A DNA stretch of 64,000 nucleotides from Rosa chinensis (GCF_002994745.2 NC_037090.1:28750501-28814500), one strand, 5' to 3'; shown: positions 11,601 through 23,400, counted from the stretch's first letter. Notes: generated from the sequence alone by a model not told the origin. A program made the numbers and translations.

Positions 11601-12118
11601 TTACCACCGAAAAAGTTAAGTTGATCAAAGAGAAACTCAAAGCTGCTCAGAGTAGACAAAAGAGTTATGCGGATAACCGCAGGAAAGACTTGGAATTTCA
11701 AAAAGGTGATTGGGTATTCTTGAAATTGTCCCCTTGGAAGGGTGTTGTAAGATTTGGAAAGCGAGGGAAGCTTAGTCCCCTATTTATTGGACCTTTTATG
11801 ATTAAAGATCGAGTTGGCCCAATTGCATACAGACTGATTCTACCTCCGAGGTTATCAAAGATTCATGATGTCTTCCACGTGTCCCTGCTCCGAAAGTATA
11901 TTGCTGATCCTTCTCATGTCTTGGAAGAACAGCCCATTCGTTTGAAGGAGGATCTTACTTATGAGGAGGAACCGATCCAGATACTCGACAGAAGAGAGCA
12001 GGTTCTTAGAAACAAGACGATACCTTTAGTTAAAGTATTGTGCAGTAATCATTTGGTGGAAGAAGCCACTTGGGAATCGGAAGATTTAATGAGACGACAG
12101 TACCCCCATCTGTTCTGA
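8633..12118 (+). CDS. Gypsy pol (protease, RT, RNase H, integrase, chromodomain)
   Basis: An uninterrupted frame of over 1150 codons, in phase with gag across the TGA. In order it shows: aspartic protease ([10 protein letters not shown], then VILGMDFL); reverse transcriptase ([24 protein letters not shown], catalytic FIDDIL near 9785); RNase H ([15 protein letters not shown], with Asn where most relatives have Cys; [10 protein letters not shown]); integrase with an HHCC zinc finger (HPGGTKMY ... CLICQQ) and a D,D-35-E core ([29 protein letters not shown]); the GPF/Y-type tail ([16 protein letters not shown]); and the chromodomain-like end. The stop TGA at 12116-12118 lies just before the polypurine tract. 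All catalytic residues are present, so the protein could be functional if translated. Chromodomains in this lineage are thought to steer integration to heterochromatin. Confidence 0.95.
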   Translation, partial: ASSQQGRAQRGRPVTHARLHAMTQQEGRDSPKVIVGTLFIFHQPALTLIDPGATHSFLSSRFACFANVPSSLLIGEWYVSLPAGRALKIEWVFNGCGVMVDGFCLEANLIPLDLVEFDVILGMDFLETHGTLVDCFRKEVVFRSPGKPEITFRGERNILSSCLISAITAEKLLNKGCQAYLAHIVDTKREVLNIEDIPVVRKFPDVFPDDLPGLPPEREIDFTIELLPGTAPIYQAPYRMAPAELKELKTQLQELLDKGFIRPSVSPWGAPVLFVKKKDGTLRLCIDYRKLNKVTVKNKYPLPRIDDLFDQLRGAKVFSKIDLRTGYHQLRIRESDVPKTAFRSRYGHYEFVVMPFGLTNAPAAFMDLMNRVFRPYLDRFVIVFIDDILVYSKSEELHIKHLRIVLRTLREARLYAKLSKCEFWLNSIGFLGHVVSAEGISVDPQKVEVVLNWGRPTTVTEICSFLGLAGYYRRFVQDFSRLAAPLTKLTRKGAKFVWSEECEQSFQELKGRLTRAPVLALPDDSGEYVIYNDASRQGLGCVLMQHGNVIAYSSRQLKPHEMNYPTHDLELAAVVLALKLWRHYLYGARCQIFTDHKSLQYLLNQRDLNLRQRRWLELIKDYDCTIEYHPGRANVVADALSRKPSSSLAHLKAVRVPLLYELRSTGVNLAIEEGSGALLASFHVRPNLIDKVREAQDEDEYLRQLKEAVSDGTRTDFILRRDGALMFENRICVPNLPDIKREILDKAHSSAYAMHPGGTKMYRTLKPYYWWRNMKREIAKYVSRCLICQQVKAERQKPSGLLQPLPIPEWKWERITMDFVSGLPRTCNGHDSIWVIVDRLTKSAHFLPVNKTYGMNKLAELYVNEIVKLHGPPVSIVSDRDPRFTSKFWKSLHKALGTGLSFSTAFHPQTDGQSERTIQTLEDMLRSCVMQFKGSWDSHLALIEFAYNNSYHSSIDMAPYEALYGRQCRTPLCWNEVGERKLIGPEIVRITTEKVKLIKEKLKAAQSRQKSYADNRRKDLEFQKGDWVFLKLSPWKGVVRFGKRGKLSPLFIGPFMIKDRVGPIAYRLILPPRLSKIHDVFHVSLLRKYIADPSHVLEEQPIRLKEDLTYEEEPIQILDRREQVLRNKTIPLVKVLCSNHLVEEATWESEDLMRRQYPHLF

Positions 12119-12150
12119 CAGGTATGTGAATTTCGAGGGCGAAATTTTTT

Positions 12151-12166
12151 TTTAGGGGGGGTGAAT
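12151..12166 (+). other. Gypsy polypurine tract
   Basis: TTTAGGGGGGGTGAAT lies directly before the 3' LTR; the G run is the expected primer for plus-strand synthesis. Confidence 0.8.
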
Positions 12167-14095
12167 TGTTACACCCCATATTTGAGATACCCTTTTTACT
12201 GAGTTGCATGGAATTCCTTATGGTTACCGTTCGCGGTTATAATTTTAACGTTTAGGGGGTGGTTAAAAATTGACTTTTTGTGAGTTAATAATTTGAGAAA
12301 ATTTCCTTCATGAAAGTTGTAGAGGGCGTTAAACCGAGCGCGTGCATATGTGGTACGTAAAAATAGGAGTTCGTATGCAAAAGTTATGAGTGAATTACAA
12401 AAATTACTGTTCATGGTAAATTTTTGATATATAGGGAAAGTTACTCGGGTAGGTTTCCAAAACCGGAAACCCACCCCTTTTTCTCTCTCCTCTTCCCCCC
12501 GACTCTCCCCCTTTCTCCTTCGGGTTTTCTTCCTCCCTTCGATTCCTCACTTTCCGGCCACCATCCGGCGTGCAACCGGTCACCACAGGGGCGCCTCAAC
12601 CCGCTCGTGATACCAGTGACCTGGGATTGGGGAGTTTTGGCCGTGAAAGCCCGGATCGAAGCAAGAAGTGCTCCGGTTGCAGTTTTGGGATTTTGCCGAT
12701 TCCCGGCCATTCCGGCCACCTCCGGCCACCATATTCCCATCGAAGGTTCGGTTTTTGATGGAGATTATTTCCCCTAAGGTGGTTCATTCCAATTTGTATT
12801 GTAGAAGTCGAATTGACAATTTTTCATTTCTAGGGTTCTTGAAGCTTCGGGACTTTCCTTCACCGGCTTGATTCGGCCACTTCGAGGTAAAATTGGTTGA
12901 TGTTGTAGTTTGGAAGTTGATTCTGCTTGTTGTGTAGATGCTAGTGCCGGAGTTTGGTGGTCATCGGAGGAGGTCGCCGCCACTGTAGGTAGAGCGTGGA
13001 GGCGCGTAAAGCAGTGTTTTAATTGTCGTTTTAACCCCATATACTCTATAACGATTGTAGAATGTAATGTGTGAAGTTTGGTGGAAATTGGAGGAATTAC
13101 GAATTGTGTCTAATTGATTAATTAACGATTGATGTGAATTCGATCGCCGGAATTCTTTCGGATTCACTCTAGAATTTATTTATCGATGATTGAATATGGA
13201 TGGAGTATTAAGGATGGAAATTGTAGAGGGTTGAGGAGTCGGATGTTAGGAAGGGGAATGTTTTAAATTTCCAATTAAGTATCGTAAAGTTAAGTTCCGT
13301 CCTGTGAATTATATATTTATGATTGTTATTCGTACAGGACGAGAGGAGTCTCCATACGAGGAGAATCACGAGCGACGTCAGGATTGACCGCATATTGTGA
13401 GTGGACCTTTGATTTTAATTGATGCATGCAAATTATATTCCGCAAGTTTTGAGTTTATCGATTTATCAATTTAATTATCGAGCATTTTATTTTGGTTTGG
13501 ATTATTGATTGATTTATTGGTTTGAACTTTTGAATTTAGATTCATTATGCTCGATTTGAGGATTTTGATTTATGCGGATTCGGAAATTTATACTTATTTA
13601 TACCCTATTTATATTTGAACCTGAGATGAGCTTGGCGTGCGGGGTCACGTCTTTATACATTGGATTCTGATTTTGCGAGATAAGTGGGGAAATTATACAG
13701 AATTACTGGATTTTGACGATCTTCTTCCTCACCATACGCGGGTCATGTGAATAGGTCTCCTCCTCACTTACTTTGTGTTTGTGAGTGGCAGTGAGGTAGT
13801 TTTCTCCTCCTCACGTGGGTGGTAGTCGAGGTGATATTCTCCTCCTCGCACAATCTATGTGTGAGTGGTAGTTGAGGTTATTAGTTCTCCTCCTCGCACA
13901 ATCTATGTGTGAGTGTTAGTTGAGGTTATTAGTTCTCCTCCTCGCACAATCTTTGTGTGAGTGGCAGTCGAGGGTAGGTTGAGCCTGAGGGGCTCCATTC
14001 CCGTATGGTGAACCCATTTTTCCCCATGTTCCTTTGTTGTTGTTCTTGACTAGCGGGGCTAGTCGGTCTTTTCTTAATTATTGCATGGATCAGGA

Positions 14096-14700
14096 CACTA
14101 CACCAAAAATTGCATCAGACAACGGCAGAAAACCGATGTGGGATTTGGAGTCCCACCGTTGTAGAGTGAGCCGTTGTCTGATGAAAAATCAGACAACGGT
14201 GGAACACAGTTGTGTGATAAACATACAGACAACAGGTTTGTGTTATAACTGTTGTGTGATAGCTCGGCAGATGCGAAGCGCAGCTGTGCAGCAGTTGAGG
14301 CGCTGTCTTCAGACAACAGTGCCAGTTTTAAGCTGTTGTATGTTAAGCATATCAGACAACATTTTTTTATTTTGTTTGTTGTCTGATTGATCTTCAAACA
14401 TCAGTTCTTAGACTATATCTGTTGTGTGATTAACTTTAGGACAACAGAGTTCAATTGGTTCTGTTGTGTTATTAACATTTAGGACAACAGAGTTTAATTA
14501 GTTCTGTTGTGTGATTAGCTTTTAAGACAACAGAGTTCAATTAATTCTGTTGTCTGAGTATAAATCAGAAGACACTGATTCGTTAAAAACCGATGTGTGA
14601 TATATTGATTACAATGTTTTTTTCTCCCATTTTTGGCCATTCAGACAACAGGCAGTGATCATTATATCTAATTTGTTGTGTGATCATTTGAACATCCCAT
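14096..14700. repeat. CACTA-1 subterminal repeat array (A end)
   Basis: At least a dozen copies of CAGACAACGG, CAGACAACAG or TGTTGTGTGAT occur in both orientations. This terminus is homologous over more than 200 bases to the inverted right terminus of CACTA-3 (33330-33560), showing that the two belong to one family in opposite orientation. The B end at about 19310-19889 has its own, looser array. Short open frames here are DNA-level echoes of the repeats. Confidence 0.85.
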
Positions 14701-14885
14701 TCTGGAATTAGATTGTGCATTCATTTGGTCCATTTACGAAATGAACAGGAGTTCATCAAATACAAACATTGTAAACCATCAAATGAGTAATCTAAACACT
14801 TTAGGCTCCATGTAGAAGCTGATTGTATGCCCATCTTTGAATGCATCCTCACCACACAAGATTTATAGTTGTTGCCTATATATGT

Positions 14886-15184
14886 TCAAATAGTAAGAGA
14901 TTTAAATCTATTAGTCAGCAGATGAATCTTTTGCCCTTTTGTTCCAAGGCCTCGCCTAGCAATTGGTAGGCGCACAATCTTCTTCTTTAAAGGTTTAGGT
15001 GAAATATCTACTTGAGCACGCAATGGAACAACATCTGGTGGGATAACAGGGGTGGGGGTGGCAATGCATGCTCTACCCCGTTTCCATCTACCCTGTTTTC
15101 TCCATTTGCATCGTTTTCTACATTTTCGCCATTCTCTCCATTTGATCCATTTGTTCCATTTCCATAGGGCTCAAATGAATCCAT
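14886..15184 (-). pseudogene. Captured AGO4-like Argonaute N-terminal fragment
   Basis: From ATG at 15184 the minus strand reads MDSFEPYGNG, an Asn/Gly/Glu-rich stretch, then ALPPPP. After a one-base frameshift in the C-rich run it continues PVIPPDVVPLRAQ, LPIARRGLGTKGQKIHLLTN and RFK, then TGA at 14888-14886. This is the layout of the N terminus of the AGO4/6/8/9 clade: an Asn/Gly-rich start, ALPPPPPVIPPN, then P(M/I)AR(R/K)GxGTKGQKIxLLTNHF. AGO4 proteins load 24-nt siRNAs and guide RNA-directed DNA methylation of transposons. Only the N-terminal exon part is present; no PAZ, MID or PIWI sequence follows. The frameshift and early stop rule out a functional protein. Identification is from recognisable motifs, not a search. 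Confidence 0.8.
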
Positions 15185-16249
15185 AGCCTAAAAATGCACC
15201 AAAAGATATTAAAAGGTAAACATTAGTAGAAGATAATTTCATTAGGAAAAAAAGAGCATGAATGATTAAAATTTCATTTATAGTACAAAAGATAATTTGG
15301 AAAAAAAAACTGAACTCTCCAAGTATAGCACCAGAATAGCTAAAAATGCACCGTGTTTATATGCATCTATGAAGACCAAGAAAACCCCTTTCAATTCTAA
15401 AACAGTTATCCAGAAAATAATCAAAAGGGTTTGATTTCCAAGTCGAAAAAACAAGAACTAAAACCATAAAAATTGCCGGAAATACCCAAAATCCTACAAA
15501 CATACTCATAAGCATTCTAAGAGTAACAATAAGCTGCAAGCTTGAGACAGTTTCAGAAAACTGGTAACAAGAAAGAAAAATTCACCAACAACTTTTCTTT
15601 CAGTGATTTTAAGCACAACTTTCCAGATTTCAAGTAGACATGCAAAGCTACTATTTTGCATAGTTTCATGCTATTCGCAGTTCAAATGGATGGTCAAACA
15701 AGAATCTAAAGTGACTGAAATGCTGAATTCTGCAGAAATCCTGAAATAGTGCAGTAACTTCAAAATAGCATAAGTATCTCATTTTAACTCATTTTTTCAC
15801 GAAACCATGTTCAAAATGATCATTGAAGAGTCTCCTTTAAGATATCAAAAACTGAGAGTAAAACAAGAAGTGTAGGTATTTCAAAAATCATGAAATGCCC
15901 CACTGGTTCAGCTTGGGTGTCAAATGCAGGAAGAGTCAGAATATCAAAACAGGCTTAGCCACTCGTATCAAATGCTTGTAGATACTTGAACCTAGAGACG
16001 ATAAGCCAATATCGGTAATACTAGAAGAAAAATGCTCAGCAAATTAACAATTCCTAAAATCATGCAGAAAACAGAAATGACAGGCCCCTGGGATCACCTT
16101 CTTACAAGATTAAACCCTAAAAAAAAACATGGTTGAATTATATAAATTAGACGAAAAGCAAATATTATAGTAGAGGAAATAAATACCTAGGAGAAGAGAA
16201 AGGAACAAGTGTACAAAATATCTAGGAGACGAGAAAGGAACAAACTCAC

Positions 16250-16322
16250 AGTTCTATTAAATTATTCAAGACAGAAATGCTAGATGGAATAGGGCCTTGT
16301 AAACCACTAGCTTGAATCTCTC
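16250..16322 (-). pseudogene. Captured LRR exon (LRR receptor kinase)
   Basis: The minus strand reads EIQASGLQGPIPSSISVLNN then LIEL, ending at a GT donor (16249-16248). The GLxGPIPxSIxxLxxLxxL pattern is a plant leucine-rich repeat of about 24 residues; the wording fits subgroup VIII receptor kinases. It is one exon long and isolated, so it is a captured fragment. Confidence 0.65.
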
Positions 16323-16605
16323 TATCAAACCATAATTCCGAGAACAAAGGTTAGATCATAATATATATTATTTTATTAATTTGGTTTTGGATATGTGAGA
16401 TTCACTGGCAACACTCATGTGGGATTGTTTATACTAGTAATATTGTAGAGACTAGAGCCAACTTGTCAGTTGGTACTTGCTTATTCAACTAGGCTACCAA
16501 CACTGGAATAGCATTAATGTGCACTCTAGACCAACAAAAAATTTCAAAATACTGATTCACAAGATAGTCTCAGCAAAATGAAAGAGAGAAGAAAATAAAA
16601 CTAAC

Positions 16606-17788
16606 CAATCTTTCTAAGAACTGCGTCATCTAGTTCTTGAGGCTTATTAGTAGCACCTACAAGAATATAAAAACAGTATTAGAGAGGCATGCTAAAATCT
16701 ATTCAGGTTTTGGCATGATTAGAATGAAAATATAAAATGAAAAAAAATATATGTATAACAGCCCTCGAAACTCATCTGAGAAATTAAGTCAGAAATTTAT
16801 TCCGTGTCACCCTTTTATCCCCTGACTTATTTAATTCAACTAATTCTAGGAGATGAACAAAGTTTGTTTCTAAGATTTTATTAACAATCCAAGTGAACTT
16901 ATTTTCCTTGATCAAAATCCCTAACAGACTACAATGATTAGAAATAAGAAAGGCATTATCTAACAAGTTGGCATTGTTGAAGCTAACCAGCCAACACTGA
17001 CCATCGATTTCTGGCATGGCAACACTACTTATTTAAATTCACAAGCTTTGATTGAAGTGAGATATAAAGCTTACCAATCACAATTACTAGATCATTAGGA
17101 TTAGATATCACTCCATCAAACTGTAAAGTCTGCACCTTTTATTTCCCATACAAGCTCCAGAGAAAACCACATATCAAGCACCTCAAGTGTTCTATAATAA
17201 GGTGGTTTCTTGGCCAAGATCTTGTCCCCAGAATAAAACCTTTTCATTTGCAGTCAAACAAAAATAAACAAGCATGTTACAAAGCTGAAATGATAAATAG
17301 ACTCAACAAGGATTCCAAGTTAGAGCATCTACGACAGTCCTAAATTTCAAGGATTAACATCTCCTTGTGCCGCAGAAAATACCAACAAATTAATTCGTTT
17401 TTACATCGGACCACCATCAAGCACTTATGTATTTTATAAAATTTGTAGTAGCACCAAGCAATAAGCCAACATAATCAACACCAAAGTAAACTATACATTT
17501 ATTTACTAGACCAGAAACAACCCTTACGTCAATCAGCAGCAATACATAACTAGTATGGGTTACCACAATGTCACACAGCCACGGTTCCTTCAATCAGTCA
17601 TAATGCCTAACTAGCAATGTTCCCAAAAGGCTTTGGTTGAAGTGAGATATATATAAAGCTTACCAATTCACAATTACTCGATCATTAGGATTAGATGTCA
17701 CTCCATCAAACTGAATTAGAAACTTTGACTTCAATCTTCTGCTTGCATCATTTTCGTTTACATGCCTTGTTGACATGATACTATCAAT
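16606..17788 (-). pseudogene. Captured spastin-like AAA-ATPase exons
   Basis: Exon 17788-17664 reads IDSIMSTRHVNENDASRRLK, then FLIQFDGVTSNPND, between AG and GT splice sites. Exon 16656-16606 reads GATNKPQELDDAVLRK, also between AG and GT. These are the Walker B follow-on, sensor 1 (GATN) and arginine-finger approach of the AAA module, in the spastin/katanin-like (meiotic clade) form, closest in wording to the MIT-domain plant spastin-like ATPases. Between them, 17122-17075 repeats part of the first exon (QFDGVISNPNDLVIVIG) with its flanking intron, an internal duplication of about 80 bases. The Walker A exon and C-terminal exons are missing, so no ATPase can be made. Confidence 0.8.
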
Positions 17789-17940
17789 CTGTCAACAAAC
17801 AAACAACAGAGACCATTAAATTGCTGTTTTACTAAGAAACAGCGACACACCTTCCATTTTGAGAATTGAGATTTCTCACTGTCAATATAAAAATTAAAGG
17901 CCAACAAAATGAACACCAAAGTAAACAGCATCACCCAGAT

Positions 17941-18135
17941 TAGAAAACCAAATTCAATTGAAGAGCGGACCTTTTTGGAGTGGTGGATGATATGAGATGT
18001 GTAAGACCTATGGGTAAGTGAGGACGCATAACTCGGCGGTGTGCTGGCGGCACTGGAACTCTTCAATGGCATCGCAGAGGTGTCTAGGGGAGACGGCGAG
18101 GTTAGAGGTTTGGGGAGAGACGACGGCGGCGACAT
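17941..18135 (-). pseudogene. Unidentified exon-like fragment in CACTA-1
   Basis: Open from ATG 18135 (MSPPSSLPKPLTSPSPLDTS) with a Ser/Pro-rich start, running into a hydrophobic stretch past about 17940 that looks like intron. GC content is higher than in the surroundings, as for a captured first exon. I recognise no family. It could be the first exon of one of the captured genes or a chance frame. Confidence 0.3.
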
Positions 18136-19056
18136 TGCGAAGAGGATGAGAGGGTTAGGCTTGGAATCTGCGGAAGAGTGGATTGAAAAAAAAAAATTAA
18201 ACCTCTAAGATCTAATCCACACAAATCGAGCCACTCGCTTACCATCTAGTTCTGATTTGGATAGAAAAGAAAGCCACCGCTAGTGAACGCTTTTAGAGTT
18301 TAACCGGGTAAATTGAGTTGTCCTGTTTCAATGGTCTTCTTCAATTCCTGCCCTGTTTCATAAACATAAGACATCAAGAAAAGACAATAAATAGTTATGA
18401 GGGTGGAATATGTCGGGGAATATATTGATGAGATTCGTAAAACAGAAATTAGATTACTAAGGCTTATCAAACCAAGAGATTTGACGAAATTGAAAAAGAA
18501 CAAAAATTGCCAATTATCGCTAGGAAGAACATGAAAAAGAATCATACCCAGAAATAAGCAGTGGGAGTTCTTGAAATTGTGCAATCTCGCAGAGAGTTCA
18601 CCAGGAACTAGCAATGGATATCGGGTATTCTTCTACAAAACCCTAGATTCACCGCTATTCTTGAGCAATCTTCTGCAAACCATCTTCCACCCCCGTTCTC
18701 GCCTTTTCGGGAGCCTTAATAATCAGCTCGTTTTTCTGGCAACTCGCCCAAATCTTGCCATCGGAGGATGACCAGCGGCGCTGCTTGTTCTTCATCAAGT
18801 TCTTGGCCCATGGCTGTGCGGTGTAAATCCGGCTAATTGTGGAGACGAGAGTTAGGTCAATGAAATTTGGGTTTCAGATTGAGGGTTCGACCAATAGAGA
18901 TTTGGTTGATTTCGGGGAATCTAAGATTGGGGTTTCCCTATTTGGGATTTCAGAATGAAAGAGAGAGGAAGACTATGATTTCTGGGTAAAGAAGAGAGTT
19001 GGATGAAGAAGTGAGCGAGAGAAGACTAAGAGTGAGATAGGGAGAGGAGCAATCTG

Positions 19057-19065
<9 letters not shown>

Positions 19066-19127
<62 letters not shown>
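19066..19127 (+). repeat. (GA)n microsatellite, about 31 units
   Basis: An uninterrupted GA run inside CACTA-1. On the minus strand it is a TC tract lying upstream of the captured exons, resembling a plant 5' leader or promoter element. Long open frames crossing it (Ser-Leu repeats) are artefacts. Confidence 0.95.
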
Positions 19128-19131
<4 letters not shown>

Positions 19132-20464
19132 ACGTGAGAGTTCAACGATGAGGAGGACAGAGATTTCGCGAGAGAGATGGAGAGCTGTGCGTGTTGGGCG
19201 TCCTGAGAGAAGAGATCGAGAGGTTATGAAAAATAGCCAAGCAACTTTGTTTAAATGTGCCCTAGGCATTAAGCAATAGCTTTTTTTTTTTTTTTTTTTT
19301 TTTAAGTTACTCAGACAACGTATAGATACATTTACGTTGTCTGAATTGCTACATAGCTGAGGGAACAAAAGATGAAAATTTCCCGCTTGTGCAATTAAAA
19401 TGCCAGTTTTGGCGCTCACGTTAGGCATTTCTGATTCACACAACAGAAATAGTTCATTATGTTGTAGGAAGTTACAAGCATGACAAACCATTGAAGCCAA
19501 ATTTGCTTGTTTTGAGGGGGAATGAATGTCATTTTGGAGACTTCTCCAAATTCTGCCACTTACTTGCACAACGGCACATTAAAAACCATTGTATGATGAT
19601 TTGCAAGTATACTCGTACAACACAAATAACTAAACTGTTGTACAATTTGGAGCCAAATTTGAGTCCATCTAGGAGGGAAATCTGCCGCAAATTTTTTTTG
19701 ATTCACACAACAGATTATTCTTGTAACCGTTGTGCAATGACTTTCTAAACAAAAACTTCAGAATTTTAACCACCTTATACAACGTAAGTTTACTAAACAT
19801 GTTGTGTGATTAACTTTTCTTCATCACACAACACTTTTTTTTTTTCCGTTGTGCAAAAAGTGTTGTGTGTTAACGTTTTTGGTGTAGTGGGAGTTTTTTA
19901 AAGAAATAATATGTGGGAAAGTATAAAATCTCTTTTGTTTAAAGTTATTTTTTTTTGTCCACTCACGCTAACGTTTTTATATACTTTTCCCTGGGCCCTT
20001 CGGTTTCAAATGCCCAGATTGCAGTATTGTTGCACGGTGTTCGAGTGTGAGCCATAGTGACCGCACCTGCTTCCGCCATCACATTCTGTAGGTTACCTGG
20101 TTAACCTACTGTATTCCTCGTCTTTTTATATTCCTAGAATGCTCTGATTACTAAGGGATATGTGACCCAACTTATATGTATTATATTTGAGGTCTATGAC
20201 CTAACTTTGGTGATTGTAGTAACTTGTACCCTTTGGAGATTATGTACGATGATATTAGCTTTGGGATGATTGTTTGAATTTGGGAGCAGGGTGGCTCCAG
20301 GAGTTGTGGTTGGATAATTAGAAGTAAATTTTGGTTTTCTGCAGGTTTTTGGGTTAACCATTTTTAAGGGAGGTTATGCCGAAATTTTTGGTAAATCTCC
20401 TTTAAAGGTGGGTCCCGCAGGGCCACTTCGGATTCCAGGGTGGAATTCGGGGTGGGCCTTGTCA

Positions 20465-23400
20465 GAGGCGATATGGAAGACGTTGGGAGATCTCTATACA
20501 AATGAGTCTGATTTTATACAGGTTCATGAATTGATGTGCAAAGCTGCTAATATGCAACAGAATGGGCAACCAGTAGCTGTGTATTTCACTAAGCTCAAGA
20601 ATGTATGGGCTGAAATTGATCAGAAGTGTCCTTGCAAGATCAAGAATCAGGAAGATCTTGTGTGGTACCAGAAGGAGAAGGAGCTAGAAAGGGTTCATGT
20701 TTTCTTGAGGGGACTTGATGAGAAGCATAGTAGTGCAAAGGGAGAATCGCTCAAAATGACAGACCCTTCTAGTTTGAACACAGCTTTTACATACATCCGC
20801 AAGGATGAGTCTCAACAGGAAAGTGTCAAACATGCACAGGTTGAAGTATATAGCCTAGCCATTCAGGCCAAGTCGCCGGCACCTCTCCTTCAGTAGCAGA
20901 GTTCAGCCCCACTTCCTCAGCAAGGTTTCCCACACGGCTTCCCTAACCGCCCTCGTCCTCAATGTTCTTATTATAACGACCTTGGGCATGTTCGGGAGAC
21001 TTGTTGGAAGTTGAACCCACACCTAAAACCTAAAAAGCAAGGTTATCGTCCTAAGGTGAAAGCAGCTGTGGTTCAATTGGTCCAAGAACCAGATTTCTAT
21101 GGAGTGGCTGGCCAAGATCATCATACCGCAGGTGGAGCTACTCCTACAGCCTCTAGAGCTGGTTGAGGTAAAATTGGTCTGGCTTTAAAGGTTTCTAACT
21201 TTGTTGGTTCTGATACATGGATTATTGATTCTGGTGCCTCCGATCATATGACTTATAACAAAGCATATTTTACTGAGTTGTCTTCCCCACCAGTGTCCTA
21301 TGTAACCAATGCCAATGGTGAGGCTTTTCCTGTGTTAGGGTCAGGGTCAGTATGTATTACTCCCACTTTAGAACTTCATAATGTGTTATCTGACTTATCT
21401 CATCACTTGATATCTGTTCCCCAGTTGAACACTGAGTCTAAATGCTCTGTAACCTTTTATCCTATGTATGTGATTTTTCAGGATCTTCTCACTCGAGAGA
21501 TAGTCGGTCAGGGGTATTTGAGGGGCAGGTTGTTCCATCTGGATCAGACATACGCAAGAGAGAAGACAGGAGCACAGTCCCGAGCCGCTTTGACTTCGAA
21601 TTCTGATAAGTTAAGTGAAATTTGGTTGTGGCATTGCCGTTTAGGGCATCCATCTTTTAGTTTTATGAAAAAAACCGTGCCTACTCTGTTTATTGGTGTG
21701 GATGAGTCAGTTTTGCATTGTGAAATGTTTTGGCCAAGAGTCATCGTGCTACTTATTCTCCTAGTGTTTCTAATAAAAGTGTTATTCCTTTTGAGTTGAT
21801 TCATTATGATGTTTGGGGACCTTCTAGAGAGCCCACTGTATCGGGTTTGAGATATTTTGTGTTGTTTATTGATGATTGTACGAGATTGTCATGGGTTGCT
21901 CTGCTTAAAACCAAAGATGAAGTCTTCCCTGCTTTTCAAACATTTCGTAATCTTGTTCAAACACAATATCATAGCACCATTAAAATCCTGCGTTCTGACA
22001 ATTGGGGGGGGGGGGGGGGGAGTATGTTAACCATGTGTTCCAAGAGTTTTTTCACACCCATGGGATTGTTCACCAAACCACGTGTCCGCAAACACCAGAA
22101 CAGAATGGAGTGTCCGAAAGGAAAAACCGTCATTTACTTGATATGGCTCGTGCCCTTCTTTTTAGTGCTCATATGCCTAAGTATCTTTGGGGCGATGCTA
22201 TACATGCTTCCTCTCATCTTATCAATCGTCTTCCATCCAGTGTCCTCTAGGGAAAAATTCCTTTTGAGGTTCTCGCCTCTCATGTCTCATTACCATCATT
22301 TCATAATCTTCCAGCTTGTGTTTTCGGTTGTGTTGCTTTTGTCCATGTGCCAAAAAATCAGAGGTCTAAGTTGGATGCCCGAGCCCTTAAGTGTGTGTTT
22401 GTTGGCTATGGAGGCTATCAGAAGGGGTACAAGTGCTATCATCCACCAACCCGAAAGTGTTATATCACTATGGATGTTACTTTCTTTGAAGACATGAGTT
22501 ATTTCTCCTCTTCCGATACAGCTCTTCAGGGGGAGAATGCATATTTTGAAGAGCTATATCATGGAGAGGGGGAGGAATTAGAAGGAGAAGGAGAAGCCAC
22601 ACAGCCAGGAGGTATTTTGACGGATCCGGTTGAGACTATTAGCTCGCCGCCTCCAGTAGCAGAAGCTCCAGACATCCAAGGACCAGTTTCCATCACTCCG
22701 AATGAGGTGGAAGACACAACTGCCCCTCCTGCCATTACTTCTACCCCTGACCCACAGCTTCCTGGTGCTGAAGATCACCCTTTTGAGGTATGTCCATCCA
22801 CTGATACTAGTAGTAGTGAGCCTAATGTTGAGCAATATGTGTTACCACATAGGACCACTCGAGGTCAATCAGCCAAAAGGTATGAACCTACTCTTACTGC
22901 CAAATCAAAATACCCAATAGCAAACTATATGTCCACTAGGAGGTTGTCTAAGTCATATGAATCATTTGTGAATCAAATATCTGCTGTATCAGTACCTAAC
23001 AAAGTGCAGGATGCATTGAGGGATCCGAAGTGGAGGAAGGCCATAGATGAAGAAATGGAGGCGTTGCAGAAGAACAATACTTGGCAACTTGTGCCTCCAC
23101 CACAAGGAAAGAAGCTGTAGGTTGTCGTTGGGTGTTTACCATGAAGCATAATGCAGATGGATCAGTGAATCGATACAAAGCATGTCTTGTAGCAAAGGGA
23201 TTTACTCAAACGTATGGTATAGACCATGACGAAACTTTTGCTCCTGTTGCCAAGATGAATACTATTTGGGTTCTGCTGTCGTTCGCTGCTAGTTTAAACT
23301 GGCCACTCCGACAGGTTGATGTCAAGAATGCATTTCTTCATGGAGAGTTAGCCGAGGAAGTGTACATCAGCCTTCCACCGAGGTATGTAGTTGCTTCTCC

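Larger units (their letters stand above)
14096..19889 (-). mobile_element. CACTA-1: non-autonomous CACTA element with captured host exons
   Basis: The ends are CACTACACCAAAAAT and its inverted counterpart TTTTTGGTGTAGTG, and GGA is duplicated at 14093-14095 and 19890-19892; a 3-bp TSD and CACTA termini define the superfamily. Both subterminal regions are packed with direct and inverted copies of TCAGACAACGG / ACACAACAG-type 10-mers, the binding-site arrays of this group. The 5.8 kb holds no transposase. Instead the minus strand carries exon-like fragments of a spastin-like ATPase, an LRR receptor kinase and an AGO4-like protein. A (GA)n tract lies near the end from which those fragments read. 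Strand is assigned from the captured exons. Confidence 0.95.
4841..20464 (+). mobile_element. Tekay/Del-type Ty3/gypsy retrotransposon inserted in Copia-1 gag
   Basis: The element has 2501-bp LTRs with TG...CA ends, a perfect GAGGC duplication (4836-4840, 20465-20469), a tRNA-Met primer site and a G-rich polypurine tract. One gag-pol frame reads gag, protease, RT, RNase H, integrase and a C-terminal chromodomain-like tail; RT before integrase places it in Ty3/gypsy. The tail ([18 protein letters not shown]) and long LTRs fit the Tekay/Del chromovirus lineage. I counted about 14 LTR differences by eye, roughly 0.56%, so insertion was recent. Its 3' LTR is interrupted by CACTA-1. Apart from one TGA between gag and pol the coding region is open. 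Confidence 0.97.
12167..20464 (+). repeat. Gypsy 3' LTR, split by CACTA-1
   Basis: It matches the 5' LTR from its TGTTACACCCC start to CATGGATCAGGA at 14095 and again from GGAGTTTTTT at 19890 to CCTTGTCA. Removing CACTA-1 and one GGA copy gives 2501 bp, identical in length to the 5' LTR. The downstream flank GAGGC plus gag sequence confirms the end. Confidence 0.97.

Noticed and set aside
14034..14390. Similar small proteins predicted here and at 33314-33571
   Set aside because: The similarity is that of the shared CACTA terminal DNA (subterminal repeats); the frames are not conserved as proteins.
17758..18135. Membrane protein gene suggested by the hydrophobic segment at about 17850-17960
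   Set aside because: The hydrophobic part lies in AT-rich, probably intronic sequence just upstream of a splice acceptor; only the 5' piece is exon-like.
18973..19569. 198-codon open frame across the GA tract
   Set aside because: It is driven by the (GA)n microsatellite and poly-A/T runs and has no recognisable domain.
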